Under the pieces are notes generated by a model. The model saw only the letters and a list, made by a program, of their open reading frames with translations. It searched no databases and was not told the DNA's origin. The position numbers and the translations under genes were made by a program. Of a stretch of 64,000 nt of DNA, positions 24,506 to 32,858 are shown in pieces. The DNA is taken from contig NZ_AP031575.1 in NCBI RefSeq assembly GCF_040436405.1, forward strand, positions 1,244,501-1,308,500, in the 5' to 3' direction. Origin of the DNA: Marinomonas sp. THO17 (GTDB lineage Bacteria; Pseudomonadota; Gammaproteobacteria; Pseudomonadales; Marinomonadaceae). Position 1 is the stretch's first letter. Each line of letters begins with the position of its first letter.

Positions 24506-27500
24506 TTATTTCAGTTTGTGTTTTACAGGCCAAATCACTCCTAATTTTTTGAGGTTAAAAATGGCGGTTTTATTACCCTGTTCGGCTGCTAATCGATACC
24601 ACTTCTTGGCAAGAGTATAGTCTTTCTCTACACCGTAACCATTATGATAATACACTCCTAAATTATTTTGAGCATCTGAATCATTGAGATCTGCTGCTTT
24701 TAGGTACCACTTTCTTGCTTCATTATAATCTTGAACAACACCTAGACCTTTCTCATATAAACAAGCGATATTAAATATTGCTATAGCCTCATTTTGCTTT
24801 GCCGCTTTTAAAAACCAATTCATAGCTTCTTCATAATTGACAGGGACCCCTAGGCCATTCTCAAACAAGACGCCAAGGTTATTTTGTGCTGTGGCGTTAC
24901 CTTGTTCTGCAGCTTTTTTATACCAAAAATAAGCTGTTTGATAATTTTGTTCGACGCCCATTCCTTCATCGTATAAATACCCAAGGTTGTGTTGCGCTCT
25001 TGCATAGCCTTGTTGTGCGGCTTTTAAATACCAAGACGCCGCTTGTTGAACGTCTTGTTCAACCCCTAGACCATCTTCGTACATATAACCAAGGCTGTTC
25101 TGCGCCCTTGCATAGCCTTGTTGTGCGGCTTTCTCATACCAGAAAAAAGCCGTTTGATAATTTTGTACTACGCCCATTCCTTCATAGTATAAATACCCAA
25201 GGTTGGTTTGCGCCGTTGCATAACTTTTTTGTGCGGCTTTTAAATACCAAGACGCCGCTTGTTGAACGTCTTGTTCAACCCCCAGACCATCTTCATACAA
25301 GTACCCAAGGTTGGTTTGCGCCCTTGCATAGCCTTGTTGTGCAGCTTTCTCATACCAAAAATAAGCCGTTTTATAATTTTGTACGACACCATTTCCTTCA
25401 TCGTATAAATACCCAAGGTTGGTTTGTGCACTTGCATCACCTTGTTCAGCGGCTTTCAAATACCAAGCTGCCGCTTGTTGAACGTTTTGTTCAACTCCTA
25501 ACCCCTCCTCAAAGAACACTCCAAGGTTGTTTTGCGCTGTGGCGTTACCTTGTTCTGCAGCTTTTTTATACCAAAAATAAGCTGTTTGATAATTTTGTTC
25601 GACGCCCATTCCTTCATCGTATAAATACCCAAGGTTGGTTTGCGCCCTTGCATAACCTTGTTGTGCGGCTTTTAAATACCAAAAAAAAGCTGTTTGATAA
25701 TTTTGTACGACACCATTTCCTTCATCGTATAAATACCCAAGGTTGTGCTGCGCTCTTGCATAACCTTGTTGTGCGGCTTTCTCATACCAGAAAAAAGCCG
25801 TTTGATAATTTTGTTCGACGCCTATTCCTTCATCGTATAAATACCCAAGGTTGGTTTGCGCCCTTGCATAACCTTGTTCAGCGGCTTTCAAATACCAGGC
25901 TGCCGCTTGTTGAACATCTTGTTCAACCCCCACCCCCTGCTTATACAACACCCCAAGGTTGGTTTGTGCACTTGCATAGCCTTGTTCTGCGGCTTTCAAA
26001 TACCAAGCTGCCGCTTGTTGAACGTCTTGTTCAACTCCTAGCCCCCCCCCAAAGAATACTCCAAGGTTGTTTTGCGCTGTGGCATTGCCTTGTTCTGCGG
26101 CTTTTTTATACCAAAAAAACGCCAAGTGATAATTTTGCTTAACACCATTACCTTTTTCGTAAAAATACCCAAGATTGGTTTGAGCATTTGCATTGCCTAG
26201 TTCTGCAGCCTTTTTATACCAAAAAAAAGCCGTTTGATAATCTTGTACGACACCAATTCCTTCATCGTACAAATACCCAAGGTTAGTTTGCGCTCTTGTA
26301 TAGCCTTGTTCTGCAGCTTTCAAATACCAAGCTGCTGCTTGCTGAACGTCTTGTTCAACCCCTAGCCCCCCCTCAAACAACACTCCAAGGTTGGTTTGCG
26401 CTCTTGCAAAGCCTTGTTCTGCGGCTTTCAAATACCAAGCTGCTGCTTGCTGAACGTCTTGTTCAACCCCTAGCCCCCCCTCAAACAACACTCCAAGGTT
26501 GGTTTGCGCTCTTGCAAAGCCTTGTTCTGCGGCTTTCAAATACCAAGCTGCCGCTTGCTGAACGTCTTGTTCAACCCCCAGACCACCCTCAAACAAAACT
26601 CCAAGGTTGTTTTGAGCTGTGGCATTGCCTTGTTCTGCGGCTTTCAAATACCACGCAGCGGCTTGTTGAACGTCTTGTTCAACCCCCAGACCACCCTCAA
26701 ACAACACTCCAAGGTTGTTTTGTGCGCTTGCATTACCTTGTTGTGCGGCTTTCTCATACCAAGAAAAAGCCGTTTGATAATTTTGTTCGACTCCAATTCC
26801 TTCATCGTATAAATAACCAAGGTTGGTTTGGGCGCTAGCATAACCTTGTTCTGCGGCCTTCAAATACCAAGTTGCCGCTTGTTGAACGTCTTGTTCAACC
26901 CCCAGACCATCTTCGTACAAGTAACCAAGATTATTTTGTGCTCTTGCATAACCTTGTTGTGCGGCTTTCTCATACCAAGAAAAAGCCGTTTGATAATTTT
27001 GTTCGACTCCAATTCCTTCATCGTATAAATACCCAAGGTTGGTTTGTGCCCTTGCATAGCCTTGTTCTGCGGCCTTCAAATACCAAGCCGCCGCTTGTTG
27101 TACATCTTGTTCAACCCCTAACCCTTCCTCGTACAAATACCCAAGACTGGTTTGCGCATAACGATCATCTTGATCCGCTGCTAATCGATACCATTTCGCT
27201 GCTTCTACATAGCTTTGCGCTACACCATATCCCTCTTCATATACAAAACCGAGATTAGCTTGAGCATAAGAACTGCCTTGTTCAGCAGCCAATTGATACC
27301 ACTTGGCTGCTTTTTGATAATCTTGCGATACGCCTAAGCCTTTAAAATAAAGATCCGCTAAATTATATTGAGCATGAAAGTATCCCTGCTCTGCTGCTTG
27401 ACGATATAAGGCAGCCGCCAAGTCGTAATCCTGAGGAAGTTCTTGTCCACTTTGATACCACCAGCCCAAATTATTCTGGGCTTCTGCTACATTTCCATTA

Positions 27501-27844
27501 ACCGCTTGTCGCATATATTCAAGCGCTTTGGTGATATTTTTTTCGACCCCTTTCCCTTCATAGTACATTCGTCCTAAAAGAATCTGAGCCTGATGAGATC
27601 CAAACTTAGCGGCCTCTGAACAAAACTGTAAGGCCTCTTCATAACTATTCAATTCATATTCAAAAACACATTTCCCTTTTGCATATTCCTCAACTAAATT
27701 ACTATTTTCAGATGGATTAATGTCTTCTAATGTAGGAAGGCCTTGCTCTTTATTAGCCACTGGCATACATCCAATAAGCAAAATAAGAGTCAAAAGAGAG
27801 GAAAACCGAATAATGAATTTCTTTGATACATTAATGTAATACAT
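24506..27844 (-). CDS. Giant Sel1-repeat lipoprotein (28 repeats)
   Basis: 1112 residues from the ATG at 27844, chosen for its AGGA ribosome site; the frame is open to 27901. A signal ends in lipobox LIGC (Cys about 26), so the protein is lipid-anchored, probably facing the periplasm. After a linker, 28 full Sel1-like repeats of 36 residues follow plus a partial one, each reading about AQTNLGYLYDEGxGVEQNYQ then AxxWYxKAAEQG. Two alternating types, EQDVQQAAAWYLKAAEQ and EQNYQTAFFWYKKAAEQ, and several units identical at DNA level show recent expansion. The first four and last three repeats are more divergent. Sel1 proteins form superhelical scaffolds for protein contacts. The gene is flanked by direct repeats of a transposase remnant. 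Confidence 0.9.
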   Translation of the reverse strand: MYYINVSKKFIIRFSSLLTLILLIGCMPVANKEQGLPTLEDINPSENSNLVEEYAKGKCVFEYELNSYEEALQFCSEAAKFGSHQAQILLGRMYYEGKGVEKNITKALEYMRQAVNGNVAEAQNNLGWWYQSGQELPQDYDLAAALYRQAAEQGYFHAQYNLADLYFKGLGVSQDYQKAAKWYQLAAEQGSSYAQANLGFVYEEGYGVAQSYVEAAKWYRLAADQDDRYAQTSLGYLYEEGLGVEQDVQQAAAWYLKAAEQGYARAQTNLGYLYDEGIGVEQNYQTAFSWYEKAAQQGYARAQNNLGYLYEDGLGVEQDVQQAATWYLKAAEQGYASAQTNLGYLYDEGIGVEQNYQTAFSWYEKAAQQGNASAQNNLGVLFEGGLGVEQDVQQAAAWYLKAAEQGNATAQNNLGVLFEGGLGVEQDVQQAAAWYLKAAEQGFARAQTNLGVLFEGGLGVEQDVQQAAAWYLKAAEQGFARAQTNLGVLFEGGLGVEQDVQQAAAWYLKAAEQGYTRAQTNLGYLYDEGIGVVQDYQTAFFWYKKAAELGNANAQTNLGYFYEKGNGVKQNYHLAFFWYKKAAEQGNATAQNNLGVFFGGGLGVEQDVQQAAAWYLKAAEQGYASAQTNLGVLYKQGVGVEQDVQQAAAWYLKAAEQGYARAQTNLGYLYDEGIGVEQNYQTAFFWYEKAAQQGYARAQHNLGYLYDEGNGVVQNYQTAFFWYLKAAQQGYARAQTNLGYLYDEGMGVEQNYQTAYFWYKKAAEQGNATAQNNLGVFFEEGLGVEQNVQQAAAWYLKAAEQGDASAQTNLGYLYDEGNGVVQNYKTAYFWYEKAAQQGYARAQTNLGYLYEDGLGVEQDVQQAASWYLKAAQKSYATAQTNLGYLYYEGMGVVQNYQTAFFWYEKAAQQGYARAQNSLGYMYEDGLGVEQDVQQAASWYLKAAQQGYARAQHNLGYLYDEGMGVEQNYQTAYFWYKKAAEQGNATAQNNLGVLFENGLGVPVNYEEAMNWFLKAAKQNEAIAIFNIACLYEKGLGVVQDYNEARKWYLKAADLNDSDAQNNLGVYYHNGYGVEKDYTLAKKWYRLAAEQGNKTAIFNLKKLGVIWPVKHKLK

Positions 27845-28221
27845 GTAATCATCCTGTATGCAAACCGCATTCATCTTAAACGGCAAAAGTAAAGCAATCA
27901 ATAAGTTATATCTTATTACCCTGTCTTTTTGAACTTAAAAATTCACCTGACAAGTATTTTTTCTTAGTAAAAGTAATGCATTAAAACTGCGTTGAATCAG
28001 GCTTGCTCACTAATTTTTAAAACAATGAGCAACAAAACTTTGCAGGTCAAGAGAAAATGCCGACTTCCCTCAGTTCGATGGCTGACTTAGTCTTTATTTA
28101 CTTTAAACTGATTCTCTGTCGCAGCAAAATGAAACCCACCAATGCGGAGTCGTTAAATAATTGTAATCAGAGTAAAATTAAAACACTGCAATCAATAACA
28201 CCGTTATTTTTTAAAGCAAAC

Positions 28222-28362
28222 CTCTTTTCTTGGCGTATTCACTAAGCCAATATACATAGGCTTGAATGTCTTCATCACAGGCAAAATGGGTTGGCGGTTA
28301 TTAGCACGCTGAATAATGTGCTCAGCATAACTTGGAATAGACACTCTTGGACGACGTGACAT
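28222..28362 (-). pseudogene. REP-associated tyrosine transposase (Y1_Tnp), N-terminal remnant
   Basis: From the ATG at 28360-28362 the minus strand reads MSRRPRVSIPSYAEHIIQRA and NNRQPI, the standard beginning of REP-associated transposases (HxIQRGNNR). After a frameshift another frame continues DEDIQAYVYWLSEYAKK, also characteristic. The remainder of the gene is missing. GGAGTCTCC surrounds the start. Several hairpins with CTCTGACC nearby are probably the REP sequences of this transposase family. Confidence 0.8.
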
Positions 28363-28460
28363 GGAGACTCCTTTCTCTCATACTTTAAGAAAAAAGGAGA
28401 GCACGAAGAAGGATTCTGTAGAGGGTAAATTTAATTTTACACTGACCCTTTTAGTTATAT

Positions 28461-28886
28461 ATTAATAAGCACTTAATATGTTAATAACTCACTTCCAGTA
28501 TGTCGTCATAACTTGTTGAAATTTGCTGTCGTATGCTTCTTGGCATAATAATACAGCCCGTTGATGCATCGCATAAAACGCTCAGATCGATTGCTATCAA
28601 ATTCAAACCTGCAACATGAATCCCTCTCTATTTATAATGACAACATTGGTAGAAATAGTAGTCGTCTTGTTAGGTAAAGTGGTAGAGCAAGCAGGTTTGT
28701 CATACCGGTTGCAGAGTAATAGTATTCGTCATAAACGAGTTTTATCCTTTTCATATTTAGGAAAGCAAGCCATATCAGTAGGCTTAAAACTCACCGCGAA
28801 ACAATGGCGGCAAGGAGTCACGTAATGCACAAAAACACTACGCGAAGCATCGAGTATTTTGACGTGAAATTCGTGGGGATTCCTCA
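28461..28886 (+). repeat. Second 425-bp direct repeat (IS4-family transposase 3' remnant)
   Basis: The same sequence as 24054-24477 with scattered substitutions, and in the same orientation. Its transposase tail is open from 28616 to 28825 and stops earlier than in the first copy (GTCACGTAATG instead of GTTACGCAATG). It ends at a CCTGACCCTAATTAT motif, the same kind of REP-like border seen by the other copy. Confidence 0.8.
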
Positions 28887-28957
28887 GACCTGACCCTAAT
28901 TATCAATAATTGCGATTAGCCATAAATATTTTAATTTACGCACAATAATCCTTAGAG

Positions 28958-29074
28958 TTTGAACGCCAAGTTAACCGGCAAAGGAGCGGAGTGTAGTGTT
29001 GCGCAATAATGCACGAAGTGCATGCGCATAAACGAAACGGAGGTTACTTTGTCCATGTGAACTTTTTGTTATGC
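28958..29074 (-). repeat. attC site, leftmost of the array
   Basis: Bounded on the plus strand by TTTGAAC (28958-28964) and GTTATGC (29068-29074), with TAACCGGCAAAGGAGCGGAG and TGCACGAAGTGCATGCGCA inside, the typical inner hairpin arms. About 117 bp long. The stop codon of the 133-aa cassette gene lies in the GTTATGC core. Confidence 0.7.
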
Positions 29075-29470
29075 ATTTTCTAGTTTCTTGCTTAGTTCAC
29101 TTAGAAACTGCCAATGATCCCCAGTATCAAACGCTGCCACCCAACGAGCTTGAACGGCCACCTCCATTTCAGTTGGGGAGATTGACCTAAGATAAACATC
29201 TACTTTTGAAAGCTTAATTGAAATATCTCCTAGCACCGAACCACGAGTGTACTTGGTTATAGATGCATCTTGCTTTACCTTTTTGAATCCTAGGCCGGAA
29301 AGTATTTCTTCTTCGCTAGTAGATTGAGTATCGCACTCAATTACTTTTATATATTTTGGGAATAATGCGAAAAAAGGTTTCTTATCTCCCATTTCACGAT
29401 AAGGTAAAAACTTATATAAAGCAGTGATAACAACAAGAAGAACAACTACCGATATTATTTGAATTTCCAT
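29069..29470 (-). CDS. Integron cassette protein, 133 aa, membrane-anchored
   Basis: Not recognised. It has an N-terminal membrane helix (IISVVVLLVVITALYKFL, about 4-21), then a soluble domain of about 105 residues with alternating strands (SITKYTRGSVLGDISIKLSK in the middle, MEVAVQARWVAAFDTGDHW near the end). The ATG follows AGAGG. Right of the start a core site GCATAAC (29487-29493) marks the cassette boundary, beyond which lies an attI-type repeat. The gene is therefore the single product of the ninth cassette. Confidence 0.65.
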   Translation of the reverse strand: MEIQIISVVVLLVVITALYKFLPYREMGDKKPFFALFPKYIKVIECDTQSTSEEEILSGLGFKKVKQDASITKYTRGSVLGDISIKLSKVDVYLRSISPTEMEVAVQARWVAAFDTGDHWQFLSELSKKLENA

Positions 29471-29493
29471 TTATACCTCTTGAGATGCATAAC

Positions 29494-29787
29494 AATTAAG
29501 GGTTATAGTGCACGTTAAGACAATTCCAGAATTTCGCCAATACCTTTATAGGTAACTGAAAAGTAATGCTTTTATAAATCTATTTATAAAGTCCAAAACT
29601 GGAAAAACGAGTATGCGCGTTATCTCATCTTTCTTCTGGTTAAACGCAGCCTGTTATTTTTTCTACGAATATTCTTACTCATTGATACTAAAACGCTTTT
29701 TAATTTCTTGCTAGTGCAAAATGCGCATTTTCTTGACTATTGAATGGCACAAAACGAGCAATATCTTCGCAATATGGATTAAAAGGT
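29494..29787. repeat. Copy B of the intI-upstream (attI-type) sequence, inside the array
   Basis: It aligns with 35295-35567 (shared CAATTCCA.AATTTCGCCAATA, ACCTTTATA, GGAAAAACGAG, CATTGATACTAAAA). On its left it ends at a core site GCATAAC (29487-29493), as copy A ends at ATTTAAC. On its right it passes into a REP-like hairpin (29788-29830). It takes the place of the missing inner part of the attC site of the FAD-enzyme cassette. Confidence 0.8.
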
Positions 29788-29830
29788 GTCAGAGTAGAAT
29801 TCGCGGAATAATATTTAATTTTACTCTGAC
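29788..29830. repeat. REP-like hairpin
   Basis: GTCAGAGTAGAATT (29788-29801) pairs with AATTTTACTCTGAC (29817-29830), one mismatch. The same unit occurs at 31080-31121 beside copy C. Single arms with the motif TTTTACTCTGA occur at several other points of the accessory region. Confidence 0.8.
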
Positions 29831-29880
29831 CTAATTATTCCTTGTTATGCTTACTAACGAAGGTTTAGAGTCCATTTGAC

Positions 29881-30888
29881 TCATAGCGGCCTCCTTGCCA
29901 AGACACTGAGCATGTTGTCTCGAACGCTCGCCCAGACACCATTAGCTTGCCCAACGCGGCCAACCCAGCGCGACATCGTGGCTATACGAACATTTCTGCG
30001 ATACCTTGGCCCAGGGTATTGCCAGACACCGCTTATATTCCCTGCAAGGTAAATGGCGTCCAGAATAGCTTGGGCAGCACCCTCACCCAAATTGGGAGTA
30101 AATCCATGCGCGGCATCGCCCAGAAGTGGTACTCGGTGGGTACCCCAAGTGTGATTGCTGAGCTCATCAAGGTCATGCTGAATCCAAGCATCCTCTGGAA
30201 CACTCTGAATTAGATTCTCAACACCAAAGCCCGGCTGTAGAAATTCATCAGTGGGGGCTGGAGTTCGAGGAGCACCAGCAGGGACAGCATGCGTAAGATA
30301 GATATAGGTGCCACTCAAAAGCGGGACGATGCCCACACGGCGCCCTTTGCCCCAAATCTCTATAGGGTTTCTTTGCCCGGAATGCAGGTCGGAGAGCCCA
30401 CGCCAACAGGTTTCACCTGAGTAACGCCTCCGAGCGTTACTCCCCAGCAGTTTTCGGATACTGGATCCAAGTCCATCGGCACCAACCAAAAAATCAGCAT
30501 TGACTTTATCTCCGTCCGACAACCAAACGCATACACCTTCAGCAGACTCTTTAAATTTTTTGACCGTAGTGGATGTACGGAGTGATGCGTGAGATGCGGC
30601 ATTAAGGAGCTCACTGTGCAGTGCTGATCGCGTTACAGCCTGACCGCTTCGCGCTATCGAACGAATCTCGCGTCCACCTGATAGACCGAGTCTAAATTCT
30701 GAGAATTTTTGCCCCACAATATCAACCTCAACTGATCGAAGCGCGTCGAGTGCTTCGTCGTGGAGCATCAGGCCGGCACCAATTCCCTCTGCAACTGGAC
30801 GCTGCTCAATGATAGTAACGTCACAACCACGGAGTGCTGATGCAAGCGTGAGGCCACCGATGCCAGCGCCCACTATAACAACGTGCAT
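29881..30888 (-). CDS. FAD-dependent monooxygenase, cassette-encoded
   Basis: 335 residues of the group A flavoprotein monooxygenase (salicylate hydroxylase-like) type. The FAD-binding GxGxxG motif VIVGAGIGGLTLASALRG is at 4-21, the DG motif LVGADGLGSSIRKLL at about 137-151, and the GD motif PLLGDAAHGFTPNLGEGAAQ at about 254-273. It hydroxylates or oxidises an organic substrate with NAD(P)H and oxygen; the substrate is not deducible. GGAGATATACAA precedes the ATG. Its base composition is richer in G and C than that of neighbouring cassettes, pointing to recent capture. Start-side core GCATAAC lies at 30929-30935; the downstream attC is reduced to its first core at 29844-29850. Confidence 0.85.
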   Translation of the reverse strand: MHVVIVGAGIGGLTLASALRGCDVTIIEQRPVAEGIGAGLMLHDEALDALRSVEVDIVGQKFSEFRLGLSGGREIRSIARSGQAVTRSALHSELLNAASHASLRTSTTVKKFKESAEGVCVWLSDGDKVNADFLVGADGLGSSIRKLLGSNARRRYSGETCWRGLSDLHSGQRNPIEIWGKGRRVGIVPLLSGTYIYLTHAVPAGAPRTPAPTDEFLQPGFGVENLIQSVPEDAWIQHDLDELSNHTWGTHRVPLLGDAAHGFTPNLGEGAAQAILDAIYLAGNISGVWQYPGPRYRRNVRIATMSRWVGRVGQANGVWASVRDNMLSVLARRPL

Positions 30889-30935
30889 TTGTATATCTCC
30901 ATGGGTTCAACTTTACAGCCTTTTTCTAGCATAAC

Positions 30936-31079
30936 ATTGTTAATAGTGCGCATTCGCGTTTATACAATTCAAAAACTTCACCAATATCTTTATAAATTTT
31001 AAAACTGGAAAAACGAGCATTTTCTTGATTATTGAATGGCACATAACGAGCAATATCTTCGCAATATGGATTAAAAGGT
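30936..31079. repeat. Copy C of the intI-upstream (attI-type) sequence, internally deleted
   Basis: It shares GTTAATAGTGCGCAT, CGCGTTTA.ACAATTC, CCAATA.CTTTATAA and AAACTGGAAAAACGAGC with copies A and B, but about 120 bp in the middle are missing. From CATTTTCTTGA onward it is almost identical to copy B (29730 onward). A core site GCATAAC (30929-30935) bounds it on the left, and a REP-like hairpin (31080-31121) on the right. Confidence 0.8.
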
Positions 31080-31121
31080 GTCAGAGTAGAATTCGCGGAA
31101 TAATATTTAATTTTACTCTGC
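31080..31121. repeat. REP-like hairpin, second copy
   Basis: Same arms as 29788-29830 (GTCAGAGTAGAATT and AATTTTACTCTG), with the last bases changed to CCCC. It lies between copy C and the truncated attC of the isochorismatase cassette. Confidence 0.75.
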
Positions 31122-31155
31122 CCCTAATTATCTAGAATCCCTCTTAAACGCTTTG

Positions 31156-31677
31156 TTAGCCCGAAGTCAACGTTGCTGTAGAGTTCAGAACAATATTGGG
31201 ATGCTTGGATAGAGTAAAGCTATGGTGTGCGATAATCGAAGATGCATCTAAATGAGGCTTACCGTGTGTTGTATGAGCATCCTCTATCAAGGTAACTTTG
31301 TAGCCTTTGCTTGCAGCACTAAACGCCGTTCTATCTATACAAAATTCTGTTGAAAAGCCACATATAAGCACATGCTCAATCTCATTTTCATCTAGATATT
31401 CTCTTAAGTTTGTATCATGGAACGAGTCTGGAGTTCTTTTGCGAATCTTATAGCTAGAATCGTTAATTGTTAAATCTGAAAACAGTTGCCAGCCATCACT
31501 TCCTGGCTCGAGTACTCCCGGGATTTCATGTTGTATAAATACAATTTTAATTTCAGACGAGCTAGCGTAACCCAACAATTGCTTAATGTTGCTTATTACA
31601 CATTCAGATAAATATGGAGGATTGGCGGAACGAAAAACTCCATTTTGAACATCTACGACTAAAAGTGCCGATTTCAT
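31156..31677 (-). CDS. Isochorismatase-family cysteine hydrolase, cassette-encoded
   Basis: 173 residues. ALLVVDVQNGVF (about 4-15) carries the catalytic Asp, a Lys follows in YKIRKRTPDSF (about 76-86), and the nucleophile Cys is in HVLICGFSTEFCIDRT, in the FCIDRT segment (about 112). This Asp-Lys-Cys arrangement matches isochorismatase-like hydrolases such as nicotinamidases and ureidohydrolases. The natural substrate is unknown. The stop codon TAA sits in the attC core GTTAGCC (31155-31161); the remainder of that attC has been replaced by the repeat blocks to its left. The start-side attC is 31693-31773. Confidence 0.82.
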   Translation of the reverse strand: MKSALLVVDVQNGVFRSANPPYLSECVISNIKQLLGYASSSEIKIVFIQHEIPGVLEPGSDGWQLFSDLTINDSSYKIRKRTPDSFHDTNLREYLDENEIEHVLICGFSTEFCIDRTAFSAASKGYKVTLIEDAHTTHGKPHLDASSIIAHHSFTLSKHPNIVLNSTATLTSG

Positions 31678-31692
31678 ATTACTTCCTCCTAG

Positions 31693-31773
31693 GGTTAACG
31701 CCCCGCAAGCAAAGGCGCGCGTTAGCGCGTCCAGTGGAGCGAAGCGGAACGATTTTGCCTTACTTTGTTAAAC
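31693..31773 (-). repeat. attC site
   Basis: Bounded on the plus strand by GGTTAAC (31693-31699) and GTTAAAC (31767-31773). Inside, AAAGGCGCGCGTTAGCGCG and GAAGCGGAACGATTTTGCC provide the arms of an imperfect palindrome. 81 bp. The stop of the 115-aa cassette gene is in the right core. Confidence 0.85.
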
Positions 31774-32115
31774 CTTTATACGATACCACGCTGCCAACTC
31801 CTTTGTAGCCGCCAACTCTTTATTTGCAGTAATGATATTTTGCATGCCTATTGGTAGCTCAGTGGTTCTAGCCGCATGCGCAGCCTGAGTAAGTAAACCT
31901 AAATATGCCTCTTTGTTTGCTCTCTCGATAGTTTTATACTCGTTGCACAACTGCTGCAGTAGATTGAAAGAGTTAACAGCATCTGACTGATTTAATAAAA
32001 GCAAGTCGTAAGCGCCTGAGGTGTAAATCTCGTTCGACTGGTACTCTGGTATGTTTCCTTTCGATATTTCAACCGAAATAGAAATTAACTCTTTAGCTCT
32101 CTGTTCTATGCTCAT
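31768..32115 (-). CDS. Integron cassette protein, 115 aa
   Basis: Not recognised. A soluble, mostly helical protein beginning MSIEQRAKELISISVEI, with SGAYDLLLLNQSDAVNSF in the middle and a C-terminal helix rich in Ala and Glu (ANKELAATKELAAWYRIKV). The ATG is 13 bp from the preceding attC, leaving almost no leader, as is normal in cassettes. All of the C-terminus is encoded outside the attC except the stop. Function unknown. Confidence 0.6.
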   Translation of the reverse strand: MSIEQRAKELISISVEISKGNIPEYQSNEIYTSGAYDLLLLNQSDAVNSFNLLQQLCNEYKTIERANKEAYLGLLTQAAHAARTTELPIGMQNIITANKELAATKELAAWYRIKV

Positions 32116-32127
32116 GCTATCACTGGG

Positions 32128-32238
32128 GTTTAACGCCCAGCTAAGCCGCCGGAACGGAGTTGATTATTTTGTGCGAGCGTAGCGGAAAAGCACAAAACGA
32201 GCAACGCAGTGGAAGCCGGATTGAGCTGTTTGTTAAGC
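32128..32238 (-). repeat. attC site
   Basis: GTTTAAC (32128-32134) to GTTAAGC (32232-32238), 111 bp, with complementary arms CGCCCAGCTAAGCCGCCGG and GGAAGCCGGATTGAGCTG. A second inner pair TTTTGTGC / GCACAAAA is perfect. The stop of the 176-aa cassette gene falls in the right core. Confidence 0.85.
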
Positions 32239-32763
32239 ATTTAGCGCACCGTACTTGACTGCATTTGGTTCATCAAAAAACACAGTGATATTATCGGCCA
32301 TACCAAAGTGCGTACCATCTTGAATTTCAAGAGCCGATATTATAACTAACCCTCCACCTTCAAGGTTTAAAACAATACTTTGAGGATAATATACCTTCTT
32401 TTTAAACAGTCCAGACTCTTTCACCCAGCTCCAGTCTATTAGAGTACTCGTGATTGTTTTACCAATTAGAAGTTTCCAGTTTTTCGAATTTGAAACCTCT
32501 ACCTTCCTGCACTCGCTAACCTCTGATTGCAAGGGTGTCTTTAGAACGGATACTCCGTACTGAAAAAATTCGTCTCCCCATATGAAACCAAACACCTGCC
32601 CCGATGCCATATGCAAGTTTGCGCCGTAATCTAGAGAATCAAAACTTCCGCTTCCGGAAAAATCTGTTTCGTAACCATCGTAGTTGATTTCGAAATACTC
32701 TACTTTATGTATTTCCTCTCCAACCAACAATTCAACTAAATTTTCGTACTCGGTTTTTGTCAT
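32233..32763 (-). CDS. Integron cassette protein, 176 aa
   Basis: Not recognised. A soluble acidic protein with a beta-rich pattern: VEYFEINYDGYETDFSGSGS (about 20-39), LHMASGQVFGFIWGDEFFQYG (in parts, about 50-70), and a C-terminal half with SIVLNLEGGGLVIISALEI. Alternating hydrophobic strands and aromatic residues suggest a beta-sandwich or immunity-protein-like fold. No signal peptide. Function unknown. Confidence 0.6.
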   Translation of the reverse strand: MTKTEYENLVELLVGEEIHKVEYFEINYDGYETDFSGSGSFDSLDYGANLHMASGQVFGFIWGDEFFQYGVSVLKTPLQSEVSECRKVEVSNSKNWKLLIGKTITSTLIDWSWVKESGLFKKKVYYPQSIVLNLEGGGLVIISALEIQDGTHFGMADNITVFFDEPNAVKYGALNA

Positions 32764-32769
32764 GGTGAT

Positions 32770-32858
32770 GCTTAACGCTTTTATAAACGGCGCGCGCTTT
32801 TTGCGCGTCCAGTTGCAGCCGTTTTTGGCTGCAACGATGTTTGATAAACTTGTTAGCT
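32770..32858 (-). repeat. attC site
   Basis: GCTTAAC (32770-32776) to GTTAGCT (32852-32858), 89 bp. The inner arms GTTGCAGCCGTTTTTGGCTGCAAC form a very stable hairpin and GGCGCGCGC / GCGCG pairs outside it. The stop of the 129-aa cassette gene is in the right core. Confidence 0.88.

Noticed and set aside
24886..26142. Long plus-strand reading frame (418 codons) antisense to the Sel1 gene, and several shorter ones there
   Set aside because: The 108-bp repeat unit lacks stops in this frame, so it stays open by repetition. The translation is low-complexity, has no ribosome site and matches no fold, while the minus-strand product is a clear Sel1 protein.
25000..27200. Regularly spaced repeats that could suggest a CRISPR array
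   Set aside because: The period is 108 bp throughout and entirely coding, with no separate spacers and no cas genes.
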